Positions 1-7,364 of a DNA stretch of 17,408 nt are shown here, in pieces. A program made the translations under genes and the position numbers. Within the stretch, counting starts at the first letter, position 1; the number at the start of each line of letters is the position of its first letter. This DNA comes from Rhodospirillaceae bacterium (lineage in GTDB: Bacteria; Pseudomonadota; Alphaproteobacteria; DSM-16000; Inquilinaceae), in assembly GCA_020425485.1 (NCBI GenBank), contig JAGQRL010000131.1, forward strand, positions 1 to 17,408, read 5' to 3'. Under the pieces are notes generated by a model, which had not been told where the DNA came from, ran no database searches, and saw only the letters and a program-made list of their open reading frames with translations.

Positions 1-1
1 C

Positions 2-517
2 GACGCCAACGGCATCGTCAATGTGTCGGCCAAGGACAAGGCCACCAACAAGGAGCAGGCGATCCGCATCCAGGCGTCCGGCGGGCTGTCGGACACCGAC
101 ATCGACAAGATGGTGAAGGACGCCGAGGCCAATGCCGCGGAAGACAAGAAGCGGCGCGAGCTGGCCGAAGCGCGCAATGCGGGCGACAGCCTGCTGCACG
201 CCACCGAGCAGCAGTTGAGCGAATATGGCGACAAGGTCGACGCGGCCGACCGGCGGGAAATCGAAACCGCCGTGGCCGACCTGAAGACCGCCATGGGCAG
301 CGACAATGTGGAGACCATCCGCACCAAGAGCGAAGCCCTGAGCAAGGCCGCCATGAAGCTCGGCGAAGCCATGTACAAGGCGGTGCAGGAGGACGGTGCC
401 GCCGAGGGTGAGACGGGACATGCCGAGGCCGGCGAAACCGGTGCGCAATCCGGCGAAGCGGTGTACGACGCCGACTTCGAAGAGGTCGACGAGGACCGCA
501 AGCGGCAGTCCAACTGA
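2..517 (+). CDS. dnaK: Chaperone DnaK (Hsp70), C-terminal part
   Basis: The reading frame is open from the window edge, so the 5' end of the gene lies outside; about 171 residues remain. The first visible residues, DANGIVNVSAKDKATNKEQ, are the end of the DnaK substrate-binding beta-sandwich. They are followed by the charged helical lid (KMVKDAEANAAEDKKRRELAEARN) and the acidic tail DADFEEVDEDRK typical of proteobacterial DnaK. The ATPase domain is not in the window. DnaK is the ATP-dependent cytoplasmic Hsp70 chaperone, working with DnaJ (the next gene) and GrpE. A GTG at 23 lies in this frame but is internal, not a start. Identification is firm. Confidence 0.97.
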   Translation, partial: DANGIVNVSAKDKATNKEQAIRIQASGGLSDTDIDKMVKDAEANAAEDKKRRELAEARNAGDSLLHATEQQLSEYGDKVDAADRREIETAVADLKTAMGSDNVETIRTKSEALSKAAMKLGEAMYKAVQEDGAAEGETGHAEAGETGAQSGEAVYDADFEEVDEDRKRQSN

Positions 518-547
518 CGGTACGGGCGTTCGCCCATCGCGTAGACT

Positions 548-589
548 TGCACCCGCGCCCGGTCGACCCCTGATCGGGCGCGCGGTGCA
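548..589 (+). other. Hairpin in the dnaK-dnaJ intergenic region
   Basis: The arms TGCACCCGCGCCCG (548-561) and CGGGCGCGCGGTGCA (575-589) are reverse complements apart from one extra base, around a 13-nt loop. No T-run follows, so this is not a classic intrinsic terminator. It could be an mRNA processing or stabilising element that sets the DnaK:DnaJ ratio; that role is inference. Confidence 0.5.
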
Positions 590-618
590 TTCCACCTCAA
601 CCCCGCTAGAGGGGCGGT

Positions 619-1764
619 ATGGCAAAGCAGGACTTCTATGAGGTGCTGGGGGTCGCTCGCGGCGCATCGGCCGACGAGGTGAAGCGGGCTTACCGCAAGC
701 TCGCCATGAAGTACCACCCGGACCGCAACCCCGACGACGAGTCGGCGGAGCACAAGTTCAAGGAGATCAACGAGGCCTACGACGTCCTCAAGGACGACCA
801 GAAGCGCGCCGCCTACGACCGCTTCGGCCACGCCGCCTTCGAGGGCGGCATGGGTGGCCCCGGTGCCGGCCAGGCCGGCGGCTTCGACTTCGCGGGCGGC
901 TTTGCCGACATCTTCGACGAAATGTTCGGCGAGTTCGTCGGCGGCCGCCGCGGTTCGCCCCGCGGGGCCCGCCGCGGTGCCGATCTGCGCTACAACATGG
1001 AGATCACGCTGGAGGAGGCGTATCGCGGCAAGCACGCCACCATCCAGGTGCCCACATCCGATACCTGCGAGACCTGTTCGGGCACCGGCTGCAAGCCGGG
1101 CACCCAGCCGGTCACCTGCCCCACCTGCAACGGCGCCGGCCAGGTGCGGGTGCAGCAGAGCTTCTTCACCATCCAGCGCACCTGCCACACCTGCGGCGGC
1201 ACCGGGCGCACCATCAAGGACCCCTGCACCACCTGCGGCGGCCAGGGCCGGGTGCGCAAGGAAAAGACGCTGGAGTTCGACGTGCCGCCGGGCTCCGAAG
1301 ACGGCATGCGCATCCGCCTGTCGGGCAAGGGCGAAGCCGGCGCGCGCGGTGCTGCCCCGGGCGACCTCTACATCTTCCTGACGGTGGCGCCCCACCGGCT
1401 GTTCCAGCGCGACGGGGCCGACATCTACTGCAAGGCGCCCATCCCCATCACCACCGCGGCGCTCGGCGGCACCATGGAGGTGCCGACCATCGACGGGGCG
1501 ACGGCGCGGGTGTCGATCCCCGAAGGCACCCAGTCGGGCGCCCAGTTCCGGCTGCGCGGCAAGGGCATGTCGATCCTCAGGTCGGGCAGCCGCGGCGACA
1601 TGTATGTGCAGGTGCAGGTGGAAACCCCGCGCAACCTGACGCGCCGCCAGCGCGAGCTGCTGCAGCAGTTTTCCGAGGACGGCAACACCGCCACCCACAA
1701 CCCGGAGAGCCACGGCTTCTTCGCCCGGGTGAAGGAATTCATCGACGGGCAGTTGGGCAAATAG
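619..1764 (+). CDS. dnaJ: Chaperone DnaJ (Hsp40), complete
   Basis: 381 residues, the normal length for type I DnaJ. The J domain spans about 1-70, with the HPD motif at residues 33-35 that stimulates the DnaK ATPase. A Gly/Phe-rich linker follows (about 75-118). The zinc-binding domain has four CxxCxGxG units, with cysteine pairs at 150/153, 167/170, 189/192 and 203/206. The C-terminal substrate-binding domain fills the rest. The ATG at 619 is preceded by the purine-rich AGAGGGGCGG. The gene lies 101 nt after dnaK on the same strand, the usual dnaK-dnaJ operon arrangement. It delivers unfolded clients to DnaK in the cytoplasm. Nothing is missing or unusual. Confidence 0.98.
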   Translation: MAKQDFYEVLGVARGASADEVKRAYRKLAMKYHPDRNPDDESAEHKFKEINEAYDVLKDDQKRAAYDRFGHAAFEGGMGGPGAGQAGGFDFAGGFADIFDEMFGEFVGGRRGSPRGARRGADLRYNMEITLEEAYRGKHATIQVPTSDTCETCSGTGCKPGTQPVTCPTCNGAGQVRVQQSFFTIQRTCHTCGGTGRTIKDPCTTCGGQGRVRKEKTLEFDVPPGSEDGMRIRLSGKGEAGARGAAPGDLYIFLTVAPHRLFQRDGADIYCKAPIPITTAALGGTMEVPTIDGATARVSIPEGTQSGAQFRLRGKGMSILRSGSRGDMYVQVQVETPRNLTRRQRELLQQFSEDGNTATHNPESHGFFARVKEFIDGQLGK

Positions 1765-1774
1765 ACGCCCTGCC

Positions 1775-1806
1775 GGCGGGGCCGGCGCCCCGCCTTCTCC
1801 TCTCCC
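1775..1806 (+). terminator. Rho-independent terminator after dnaJ
   Basis: A perfect 8-bp GC stem, GGCGGGGC (1775-1782) with GCCCCGCC (1787-1794), closes a 4-nt loop. It begins 10 nt after the dnaJ stop and is followed by the pyrimidine tract TTCTCCTCTCCC. The tail has fewer T residues than a textbook terminator, but stem strength and position fit the end of the dnaKJ operon. Confidence 0.65.
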
Positions 1807-1864
1807 TGTCCCTCATTGTGCGGTTTGGCCGCGGCGACGAACGTTGCCGCCGCCCCATTGCTGC

Positions 1865-1877
1865 CCACAGGCTGTGG
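1865..1877. promoter_or_regulatory. Perfect dyad CCACAG-G-CTGTGG, possible operator
   Basis: Six-base arms are perfectly symmetric around a single central G. The dyad lies about 70 nt upstream of the DUF2272-protein start, in the short gap after the dnaJ terminator. Such symmetry suits a dimeric regulator binding near a promoter, but it could also be a small RNA hairpin. No regulator is identified. Confidence 0.3.
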
Positions 1878-1885
1878 TCCACTCC

Positions 1886-1908
1886 CGGTCGGGTGAGAGC
1901 CCGTGCCG
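1886..1908 (+). other. Small stem-loop in the leader of the DUF2272 gene
   Basis: CGGG (1890-1893) pairs with CCCG (1900-1903) around TGAGAG. The flanking CGG/CCG can extend the stem across a small bulge. It ends about 40 nt before the start codon. No known riboswitch consensus was recognised. It may have no function. Confidence 0.25.
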
Positions 1909-1933
1909 ACGCAGTCTGATCAATCCATGCTTT

Positions 1934-1942
1934 GGAGGAGGG
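1934..1942 (+). promoter_or_regulatory. Ribosome binding site fixing the start at 1947
   Basis: GGAGGAGGG is a near-perfect Shine-Dalgarno sequence placed 4-8 nt before ATG 1947. The in-frame TTG at 1932 overlaps the upstream edge of this site and has no site of its own, so ATG 1947 is preferred. Confidence 0.8.
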
Positions 1943-1946
1943 CCGG

Positions 1947-2618
1947 ATGGGAACGCTGCCCCTGATGCCACCCACCACGCTGGACCCGGTGACCCTGCAG
2001 CAGGCGGGGCCGGGCACCATCGGCCGCATCGTCCGGGTGCTGCTGGCGGAATGGAACCGCTTCGGCCAGCAGGTGATGATGGACGGCCGCGTGATCCAGC
2101 GCGGCTGGCGGGAAACCCAGCGCGGGTTCGATGACCGGGTGGGGCTGTTCTGGCGCTACGGCACCGGCCTCAATCTGGACGGCGACGATACCGACCATCC
2201 GTGGTCGGCCGCCTTCATCTCCTACACCATGCGCACCGCTGGCGTGCCCGACCACCTGTTCCCCCGGTCGCGGCGCCATTCCACCTACATCCATTTCGCC
2301 CAGCAGAACGCGCTGGTGAACGACCCGGACACGGCGTTCATCGCCCACCGGCTGGAGACGTACGCCCCCAAGGTGGGCGACCTGGTGGCCTATACGCGCA
2401 GCGGGGCGGCCGACTACGACCGCTACGTCAACCGCGCGCGCTACAAGTCCCACACCGACATCGTGACCTATGTGCACCACGGCGAAATCGGCGTGATCGG
2501 CGGCAATGTGGCGGACAGCGTGACCCTGAAGCGGCTGAAGCGCGGTGGCGCGGGGCGGCTGATCGACGACTCCCACGCCTGGTTCGCGGTGATCGAAAAC
2601 CGCCTGCCCTTGCGCTGA
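1947..2618 (+). CDS. DUF2272-type protein (CHAP/amidase-like fold), no signal peptide
   Basis: 223 residues. The core PWSAAFISYTMRTAGV (85-100), the HSTYIHF region (111-117), a KVGDLVAYTR block (142-151), SHTDIVTYV (168-176) and IGGNVADSV (184-192) are the hallmark order of DUF2272, a family resembling CHAP and NlpC/P60 cysteine amidases. In those enzymes the first motif usually carries the nucleophilic Cys; here it is Ser87, with His169 and Asn187 in the later positions. There is no N-terminal signal peptide or membrane segment. The gene follows the dnaJ terminator and converges on the pentapeptide-repeat gene 24 nt away. It lies about 1.7 kb from the T6SS block, so an effector or cell-wall role is possible but unproven. 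The family call is fairly secure; the activity is unknown. Confidence 0.7.
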   Translation: MGTLPLMPPTTLDPVTLQQAGPGTIGRIVRVLLAEWNRFGQQVMMDGRVIQRGWRETQRGFDDRVGLFWRYGTGLNLDGDDTDHPWSAAFISYTMRTAGVPDHLFPRSRRHSTYIHFAQQNALVNDPDTAFIAHRLETYAPKVGDLVAYTRSGAADYDRYVNRARYKSHTDIVTYVHHGEIGVIGGNVADSVTLKRLKRGGAGRLIDDSHAWFAVIENRLPLR

Positions 2619-2642
2619 TGCCCGGGGGCGGTTAAAGCCGCG

Positions 2643-3956
2643 CTAGCGCACGCCGAAGGCGTCCTGGGTGATGGCGTTTTCGAGCTGGGCGGTTTCCATC
2701 CGCGCACCGGTCAGGTCCGCCCCCACCAGCACCGCGCCGCGCAGATCGGCTTCGCGCAGATCCGCACCGCTGAGGATCGCCCGGTAGAACACGGCGTTCT
2801 GCAGCTTGGCCTTGGACAGGTTGGCCCCCGTCAGGTTGGCGCCGGAAAAGTCCGCCACCCATTCCGGGCACGGCTCCACCGTTCCCACCCGCAAGGGGAA
2901 GGCGCGGGCGCCCATGAAATTGGCCCCCACCAGATTGGCATCGATCAGGCTGGCGCCGGCCAGGTCGGCGGCGGCGAAGCTGGCGCCCAGCGCATTGGTG
3001 CCGTCGAGCCGGGTGCCCACCATGCGCGCTTCGGTGAACGAGGCGTTCTGCAGCATCGCCTCGCTGAAATCGGCGCCGGAAAACTCGCGGTCGTCGAGTC
3101 GCGCACCCGTCAGGTCCAGGCCCGACAGGTCGGCCTGCTTGCCTTCCATGCCTTCGCTGGACACCCACAGCTTGTGCGCCTCGATCACCTCGTCCAGCTC
3201 CAGCGGCAGGTCCTGGACGGTGCGCGACCACTTCACCAGGCGGCACGAGGCCTGGGCGATGTTGGCGCCATCGAGCCGGGCGGCCACCAGGTTGGCGCCG
3301 TCCAGGTTGGCGCCGTCCAGCTTCGCCCGTTCCAGGCAGGCGCCCCGCAGGTCCGCACCCGACAGGTCCGCACCCGTCAGGTCGGCCTCCGTCAGGTCGG
3401 CGCCGATCAGCCGGCGATTGGACAAATCGAAGCGCTGCAGGTTGACCTTGCGCAGAGACACGAAGGAGAGATCGCCAGCATCGGCCAGCGCTGCCGGCAG
3501 CAATGCGCGGCTGAGATCCGCACCGCGCAGGTTGGCACCCTTCAGCACCGTCGCCACTTCCTCGGCCAGCACGCTGCCGGCCCCGCGCAACCGTGCGTTG
3601 CGCAGATCGGCCCCCACCAGCACCGCGCGTTCCAGGTTGGCCCCGGCCATCTCCGCCCCGCGCAGATCGGCGTTGCCCAGGTTGACGCGGCGCATGTCGG
3701 CGTCGGTCAGCACCGCACCGGACATGATCGCCTTGTTGAGATCGGCGCCGACGAAGCGCGCGCGCGCCAGGTTGGCCCGCCGCAGCACGCAATAGGCCAG
3801 CTCCGCGCCGGAGAAGTTGAGATCGGACGCATCGTTGCCTTCCAGCGACAGCCGTGTCTTGGAAAACGGGCTGGCCAGAAAGGTCTGATGCTGGGCGATC
3901 AGTTCGCGCAGCGCGTTTTGGGTCAAGCGACTCTGCGCGGTTGTCTGGTCCGACAT
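2643..3956 (-). CDS. Pentapeptide-repeat protein with two repeat blocks
   Basis: 437 residues, dominated by A(D/N)LxG-type five-residue repeats such as ADLTGADLSGADLRGA (191-206). These fold as a right-handed quadrilateral beta-helix. There are two blocks, about 43-240 and 275-430. Each is preceded by a similar helical cap with an H-x-x-(F/W) core: LIAQHQTFLAS (19-29) and VIEAHKLWVSS (257-267). The second leads into GMEGKQADLSG, a cap-to-helix junction common in proteobacterial pentapeptide proteins. There is no signal peptide or membrane segment, so it is probably cytoplasmic. It is transcribed divergently from the T6SS kinase gene across a shared 321-nt region, which suggests but does not prove an accessory T6SS role. 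ATG 3956 is preceded by only a weak ribosome site. Confidence 0.85.
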   Translation of the reverse strand: MSDQTTAQSRLTQNALRELIAQHQTFLASPFSKTRLSLEGNDASDLNFSGAELAYCVLRRANLARARFVGADLNKAIMSGAVLTDADMRRVNLGNADLRGAEMAGANLERAVLVGADLRNARLRGAGSVLAEEVATVLKGANLRGADLSRALLPAALADAGDLSFVSLRKVNLQRFDLSNRRLIGADLTEADLTGADLSGADLRGACLERAKLDGANLDGANLVAARLDGANIAQASCRLVKWSRTVQDLPLELDEVIEAHKLWVSSEGMEGKQADLSGLDLTGARLDDREFSGADFSEAMLQNASFTEARMVGTRLDGTNALGASFAAADLAGASLIDANLVGANFMGARAFPLRVGTVEPCPEWVADFSGANLTGANLSKAKLQNAVFYRAILSGADLREADLRGAVLVGADLTGARMETAQLENAITQDAFGVR

Positions 3957-4073
3957 CCCAACACTCTACCGATGATATCGATTCGTTTTGCCGGCGGCGT
4001 CCGGCAATGCGGACGGCGGCTGCCCAGCCGGGCGGCCGAACAGCCCCCACTGTGGCGCCGCGACGGTTAGCCA

Positions 4074-4102
4074 ATTGTCAACGACCGCCCTAATCATGAC
4101 AA
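4074..4102 (-). promoter_or_regulatory. Candidate sigma70-type promoter for the pentapeptide-repeat gene
   Basis: Read on the minus strand, TTGTCA (4102-4097, 5/6 match to TTGACA), a 17-nt spacer, then GACAAT (4079-4074, 4/6 match to TATAAT). Transcription would start near 4067, giving a leader of about 110 nt before ATG 3956. Prediction by eye only. Confidence 0.4.
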
Positions 4103-4218
4103 GCACTCACAACTCCACGGCGAGACGCATCATGTAGTTCGACATATCCCCTGGCCCCGATGCGGCCCGCACCCGGCCGTCCCACCGTCACATTCCCGGT
4201 GTTCCCTGCAATCCCGGC

Positions 4219-4227
4219 TGCTATAAG
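4219..4227 (+). promoter_or_regulatory. Candidate extended -10 promoter for the kinase and T6SS genes
   Basis: TGC-TATAAG is an extended -10 element (TGn plus 5/6 of TATAAT). It would place the transcript start near 4233, about 45 nt before the kinase ATG. There is no good -35 at 16-18 nt, consistent with an extended -10 promoter or an activator-dependent one. Confidence 0.4.
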
Positions 4228-4277
4228 CGAAACACCCTGCGCCGCTGCCCGACTCTGTTTCGAAGCACTGCTGCCTC

Positions 4278-7200
4278 ATGTCGCCACCGATCGGCTCCGA
4301 CGATCCACCAATGCCCCCCCGGTCGACGACCTTTCAACCGGGCACGGTGGTCAATTTCACCTACCGGATTGAAGCGTTCATTGCCAGTGGCGGCATGGGC
4401 GAAGTGTATCGCGCTAGCCACATCCTCACCAATAGCCAGCACGCTATCAAGGTTATTCAAGCTGAGCTGCTCAGCAACCAGCGGGTGGTGCAGCTCTTCC
4501 AGCGCGAAGCACTTGCGCTGCGTTCGATCCGCCACGACTCCATTGTCGGCTATGAGGGCCTGAACCAGGACGAAGCCGGGCGGATGTTCCTGGTGATGGA
4601 GTTCGTGGAAGGGCCGTCGCTGTCGGAGGTGCTGCGCAGCCACGGCGCCTACAGCGTCAACGACGTGCGCAAGCTGCGCGACCGCCTGGCCACCGGACTG
4701 GCCGAGGCCCACGCCAAGGACGTGATCCACCGCGACCTGTCGCCGGACAACGTGATCCTCCAGGGCGGCGTGCTGGAGCACGCGAAGATCATCGATTTCG
4801 GCATCGCCAAGATCGACAACGCGGACCTGTCGACGGTGGTCGGCAGCTCGTTCGCCGGCAAGTACTCCTACGCCTCGCCGGAACAGCTCGGCCTCTACAG
4901 CGAGGTCGTCGGCCCGCGCTCGGACATCTACAGCCTCGGCCTGGTGCTGGCGGCGGCGGCGGCGGGCAAGCCGCTGCGCATGGGCGGCTCGATGAAGTCG
5001 GTGCTGGAAGCGCGCCAGCGCGTCCCCGACCTGGACAGCGTGCCGCCGGAACTGCACGACGAGCTGGCCTCGCTGCTGCAGCCCGATCCCGCCGACCGGC
5101 CCATCAGCATGGAAGCGGTGCTGGAGCAAGGCATCCGCCCGGTGTGGGACGACGAGTCGGTGCCCCGCAGCGCCTACCGCGTCACCTCGCGCGGCCCCTC
5201 CAGCCAGTGGCCGTCGCGCCCGCCGTCCGTGCCGCCGGCCTCCTATCCCGGGCGGGATGATGCCACGCGCACCTATTCCGGCCCGTTCACCGCACCGTCC
5301 GCCCACCCCAGCGCGCCGCCGCCGCAGCGCCGCCGGGGGCCGGGCGTTGCCGCCATCCTGCTGTTCGTCCTGCTGGGCCTGGGGGCAGCCGGCGCCGGCG
5401 GCTACTGGGTCTACAGCCGCATGGAGCCGGGAACCACCGGCGGCGGGGGCGGCCAGGACCGGCGCACCGCGGCGATGATTTCCGCCGATCTCACCGATCT
5501 CTTAAGCGGGCTGAGCTGTACGGAAATCGATCCCGCGGTGAGCGACGACGGGGTGGTGCGGCTGACCGGGCAGATCGAATCCACCGAGGCCCGCGATGCC
5601 CTGCTGGCCCGGGTGGCCCGCATCGACGGCGTCACCGCGGTCAACGGCGATCTGGCCATCGAGCCGTGCGGCGGGGAGCCGATGCTCGACGTGGCCGCCC
5701 TCAGTGCCGAGATCGACGACCTGATCAGCGGCTACGCCTGTACCGAACTCTCGGTGACGGTGCTTGCCGACGGCACGGTGGGGCTTGAGGGCACCATCGG
5801 CTCGACGCGCGACCGTTCGGCCCTGGTGCGCACGGTGCGGGAGCTGGACGGGGTGACGGCGGTGAACGACCAGTCGGCGGTGGTTCCCTGCATGCCGCCG
5901 CGCGACGGCCCCGATCTGGCGGCGCTGAGCGGCCGCATCGACGACCTGATCGCCGGCTACGAGTGCACCGAGGTGACCGCCGAGGTGGGCGAGAACGGCA
6001 TCGTGCGCCTGGAAGGCAGCTTCGGCACGGCGGACGACCGGCGCTCCGCGGTGATCGGCGTGGCGGCGATGGACGGGGTTTCGCGCGTCGTCGACCGCAC
6101 CACCATTTCGCCCTGCGGACCGGAGGTGCAGCCGCTCGACGTGGCCGGCCTGCGCGCAGAGATCAGCGCGCTGGTCGCCGGGTATTCGTGCACCGATGTC
6201 AGCGCCGAGGTGTCGGAGGACGGCACGGTGGAGCTGGACGGCACGGTGGGCGAGGCGGACCAGCGCACGGTTCTTGTGGAGGCGGTGAGCGGCCTCGACG
6301 GCGTGGAGTCCGTGGTGGACCGGCTGTCGGTCTTCGCCTGTCCCCCGCCGTCCGACGTGCTGGCCCGGGTGGTCGAAGCCCTTGGCGATGTCGACGAGGA
6401 CGAGACCTGCGGCCCGGTGACCGCCGACCTCGATGCCCGCAACCGCGTCGTGCTGAGCGGCCAGGTGCCCACGGCCGCGGCGGCCGGCACCCTGGCGAAC
6501 CTGGCCCGCGACACTGCCACCCTGGAGGCGACGACCCTGCAGGTGGTCAACGGCCTGGTGGTGGCGGCCTGCCCGGGCGAGGGCCCGCCGACGGACAACG
6601 GCGCGCCGATCGAGGAGCAGCTTGCCGCCCTGGTGGCCGGGCTGGAATGCTCCAGCGTCGATGCCGCGCTCACCGATGGCGGATCGGCGACGCTGTCGGG
6701 CTTCGTCTCCAGCGAGGACGACCGCAACCAGCTTGCCGCGGACCTGCAGCAGTTGACGGGCTCGGCGGTCGACCTGGCCGATGTGGCGGTGCGGCCCTGG
6801 CCGGTGTGCGAGGCCCTCAACATCGTCGCCGGCATCGATGCCGCGGGGGCACCCGAACCCTCGGTGACCGCCAACAGCGACGACGGCACCTACCAGTCGG
6901 GCGAGGTGGTGATCCTGACGGTGGCATTGCCCGACGGCGGCGATGGCCACCTCCAGGTCGACTATTTCGACCTCGACGGCAATGTCGTGCATTTCACGCC
7001 GTCGTCCGCCCGTCCCGACAGCGAAGTCACCGGCGGCGAGGAAGTGGTGCTCGGCTCCGACCCGGAGAAGGAGGCCGACGGGCAGGTCTACCGGGCGGGC
7101 TCGCCCTTCGGTGACAACCTTGTGATCGCCATCCTCAGCAGCGAACCGCTGTTCCCCAACCGGCGGCGCGATGTGGAAGGGGCCGCCGCCTATCTGGCCG

Positions 7201-7283
7201 CACTGCGCCAAGCCGTCGAGGGTCTGCAGGCGGACGGCGCGGAGATTTCCGGTGCCTCGACCTTCCTGACCTTTGACCCGTAG
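4278..7283 (+). CDS. Transmembrane Ser/Thr protein kinase with six BON-like repeats and a DUF4384-like end (T6SS-linked)
   Basis: 1001 residues. The kinase domain spans about 27-290: glycine loop ASGGMGEVYRA (36-46), catalytic Lys58, HRDLSPDN (151-158), DFG (173-175) and SPEQ (200-203). All key residues are present. A Pro/Ser-rich linker (about 305-352) leads to a basic stop RRR and one membrane helix (about 356-378), putting the rest in the periplasm. Six BON-like repeats (about 398-845) follow, each with exactly two cysteines. A DUF4384-like domain (about 866-958) ends the protein. No cysteine occurs outside the repeat array. The gene is 81 nt upstream of tssA on the same strand. By analogy with PpkA/ImpN, kinases of T6SS loci, it probably controls T6SS assembly in response to an envelope signal; its substrate is unknown. 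The start is uncertain: Met12 (4311) is an alternative and neither ATG has a strong ribosome site. Confidence 0.9.
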   Translation: MSPPIGSDDPPMPPRSTTFQPGTVVNFTYRIEAFIASGGMGEVYRASHILTNSQHAIKVIQAELLSNQRVVQLFQREALALRSIRHDSIVGYEGLNQDEAGRMFLVMEFVEGPSLSEVLRSHGAYSVNDVRKLRDRLATGLAEAHAKDVIHRDLSPDNVILQGGVLEHAKIIDFGIAKIDNADLSTVVGSSFAGKYSYASPEQLGLYSEVVGPRSDIYSLGLVLAAAAAGKPLRMGGSMKSVLEARQRVPDLDSVPPELHDELASLLQPDPADRPISMEAVLEQGIRPVWDDESVPRSAYRVTSRGPSSQWPSRPPSVPPASYPGRDDATRTYSGPFTAPSAHPSAPPPQRRRGPGVAAILLFVLLGLGAAGAGGYWVYSRMEPGTTGGGGGQDRRTAAMISADLTDLLSGLSCTEIDPAVSDDGVVRLTGQIESTEARDALLARVARIDGVTAVNGDLAIEPCGGEPMLDVAALSAEIDDLISGYACTELSVTVLADGTVGLEGTIGSTRDRSALVRTVRELDGVTAVNDQSAVVPCMPPRDGPDLAALSGRIDDLIAGYECTEVTAEVGENGIVRLEGSFGTADDRRSAVIGVAAMDGVSRVVDRTTISPCGPEVQPLDVAGLRAEISALVAGYSCTDVSAEVSEDGTVELDGTVGEADQRTVLVEAVSGLDGVESVVDRLSVFACPPPSDVLARVVEALGDVDEDETCGPVTADLDARNRVVLSGQVPTAAAAGTLANLARDTATLEATTLQVVNGLVVAACPGEGPPTDNGAPIEEQLAALVAGLECSSVDAALTDGGSATLSGFVSSEDDRNQLAADLQQLTGSAVDLADVAVRPWPVCEALNIVAGIDAAGAPEPSVTANSDDGTYQSGEVVILTVALPDGGDGHLQVDYFDLDGNVVHFTPSSARPDSEVTGGEEVVLGSDPEKEADGQVYRAGSPFGDNLVIAILSSEPLFPNRRRDVEGAAAYLAALRQAVEGLQADGAEISGASTFLTFDP
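5469..6812 (+). repeat. Six tandem BON-like protein repeats with paired cysteines
   Basis: Coding repeats of about 74-75 residues. Each has the pattern I-x-x-L-(I/V)-x-G-(Y/L)-x-C, a beta strand around dGxVxLxGxxxs, the helix end (L/M)DGVxxV, and a closing (P/A)C. The cysteines pair as 414/464, 488/538, 563/613, 638/688, 711/765 and 791/844. The first four intervals are exactly 50 residues; the last two are 54 and 53. Repeats 5 and 6 are the most diverged. The DNA is not an exact repeat, so the duplications are old. Confidence 0.8.
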
Positions 7284-7350
7284 ACCTTCGCCCGCGGCTA
7301 CCCGTTTTCTGGTAAACGCAGCGATGGTAGTTTGCTGCAACTTGACTGGT

Positions 7351-7357
7351 GAGAGGA
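7351..7357 (+). promoter_or_regulatory. Ribosome binding site supporting the TTG start of tssA
   Basis: GAGAGGA sits 7 nt before TTG 7365. The ImpA-family N-terminal motif begins within about 12 codons of that TTG and no ATG or GTG is better placed, so a TTG start is preferred. Confidence 0.7.
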
Positions 7358-7364
7358 CGCAGCC

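Larger units (their letters stand above)
3957..4277. other. Divergent intergenic region between the pentapeptide and kinase genes
   Basis: 321 nt with no credible gene. The stretch around 4060-4150 is noticeably richer in A+T than its surroundings, as expected of promoter DNA. It holds a candidate minus-strand promoter (4074-4102) and a plus-strand extended -10 (4219-4227), listed separately. No terminator, tRNA or mobile-element signature was seen. Confidence 0.6.

Noticed and set aside
1880..1925. Possible riboswitch before the DUF2272 gene
   Set aside because: Compared by eye with TPP, cobalamin, glycine, fluoride and SAM-type consensus patterns; none fits. Only a small stem-loop is retained as a low-confidence feature.
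3174..4070. 298-codon plus-strand open frame opposite the pentapeptide gene
   Set aside because: Its apparent repeats (VGAVQVGAVQ type) are the antisense of the pentapeptide codons.
4151..4166. Sigma54-like GG-N10-GC pair upstream of the kinase
   Set aside because: The spacing fits, but the -12 box is CGGC rather than TTGC; the extended -10 at 4219-4227 is the better candidate.
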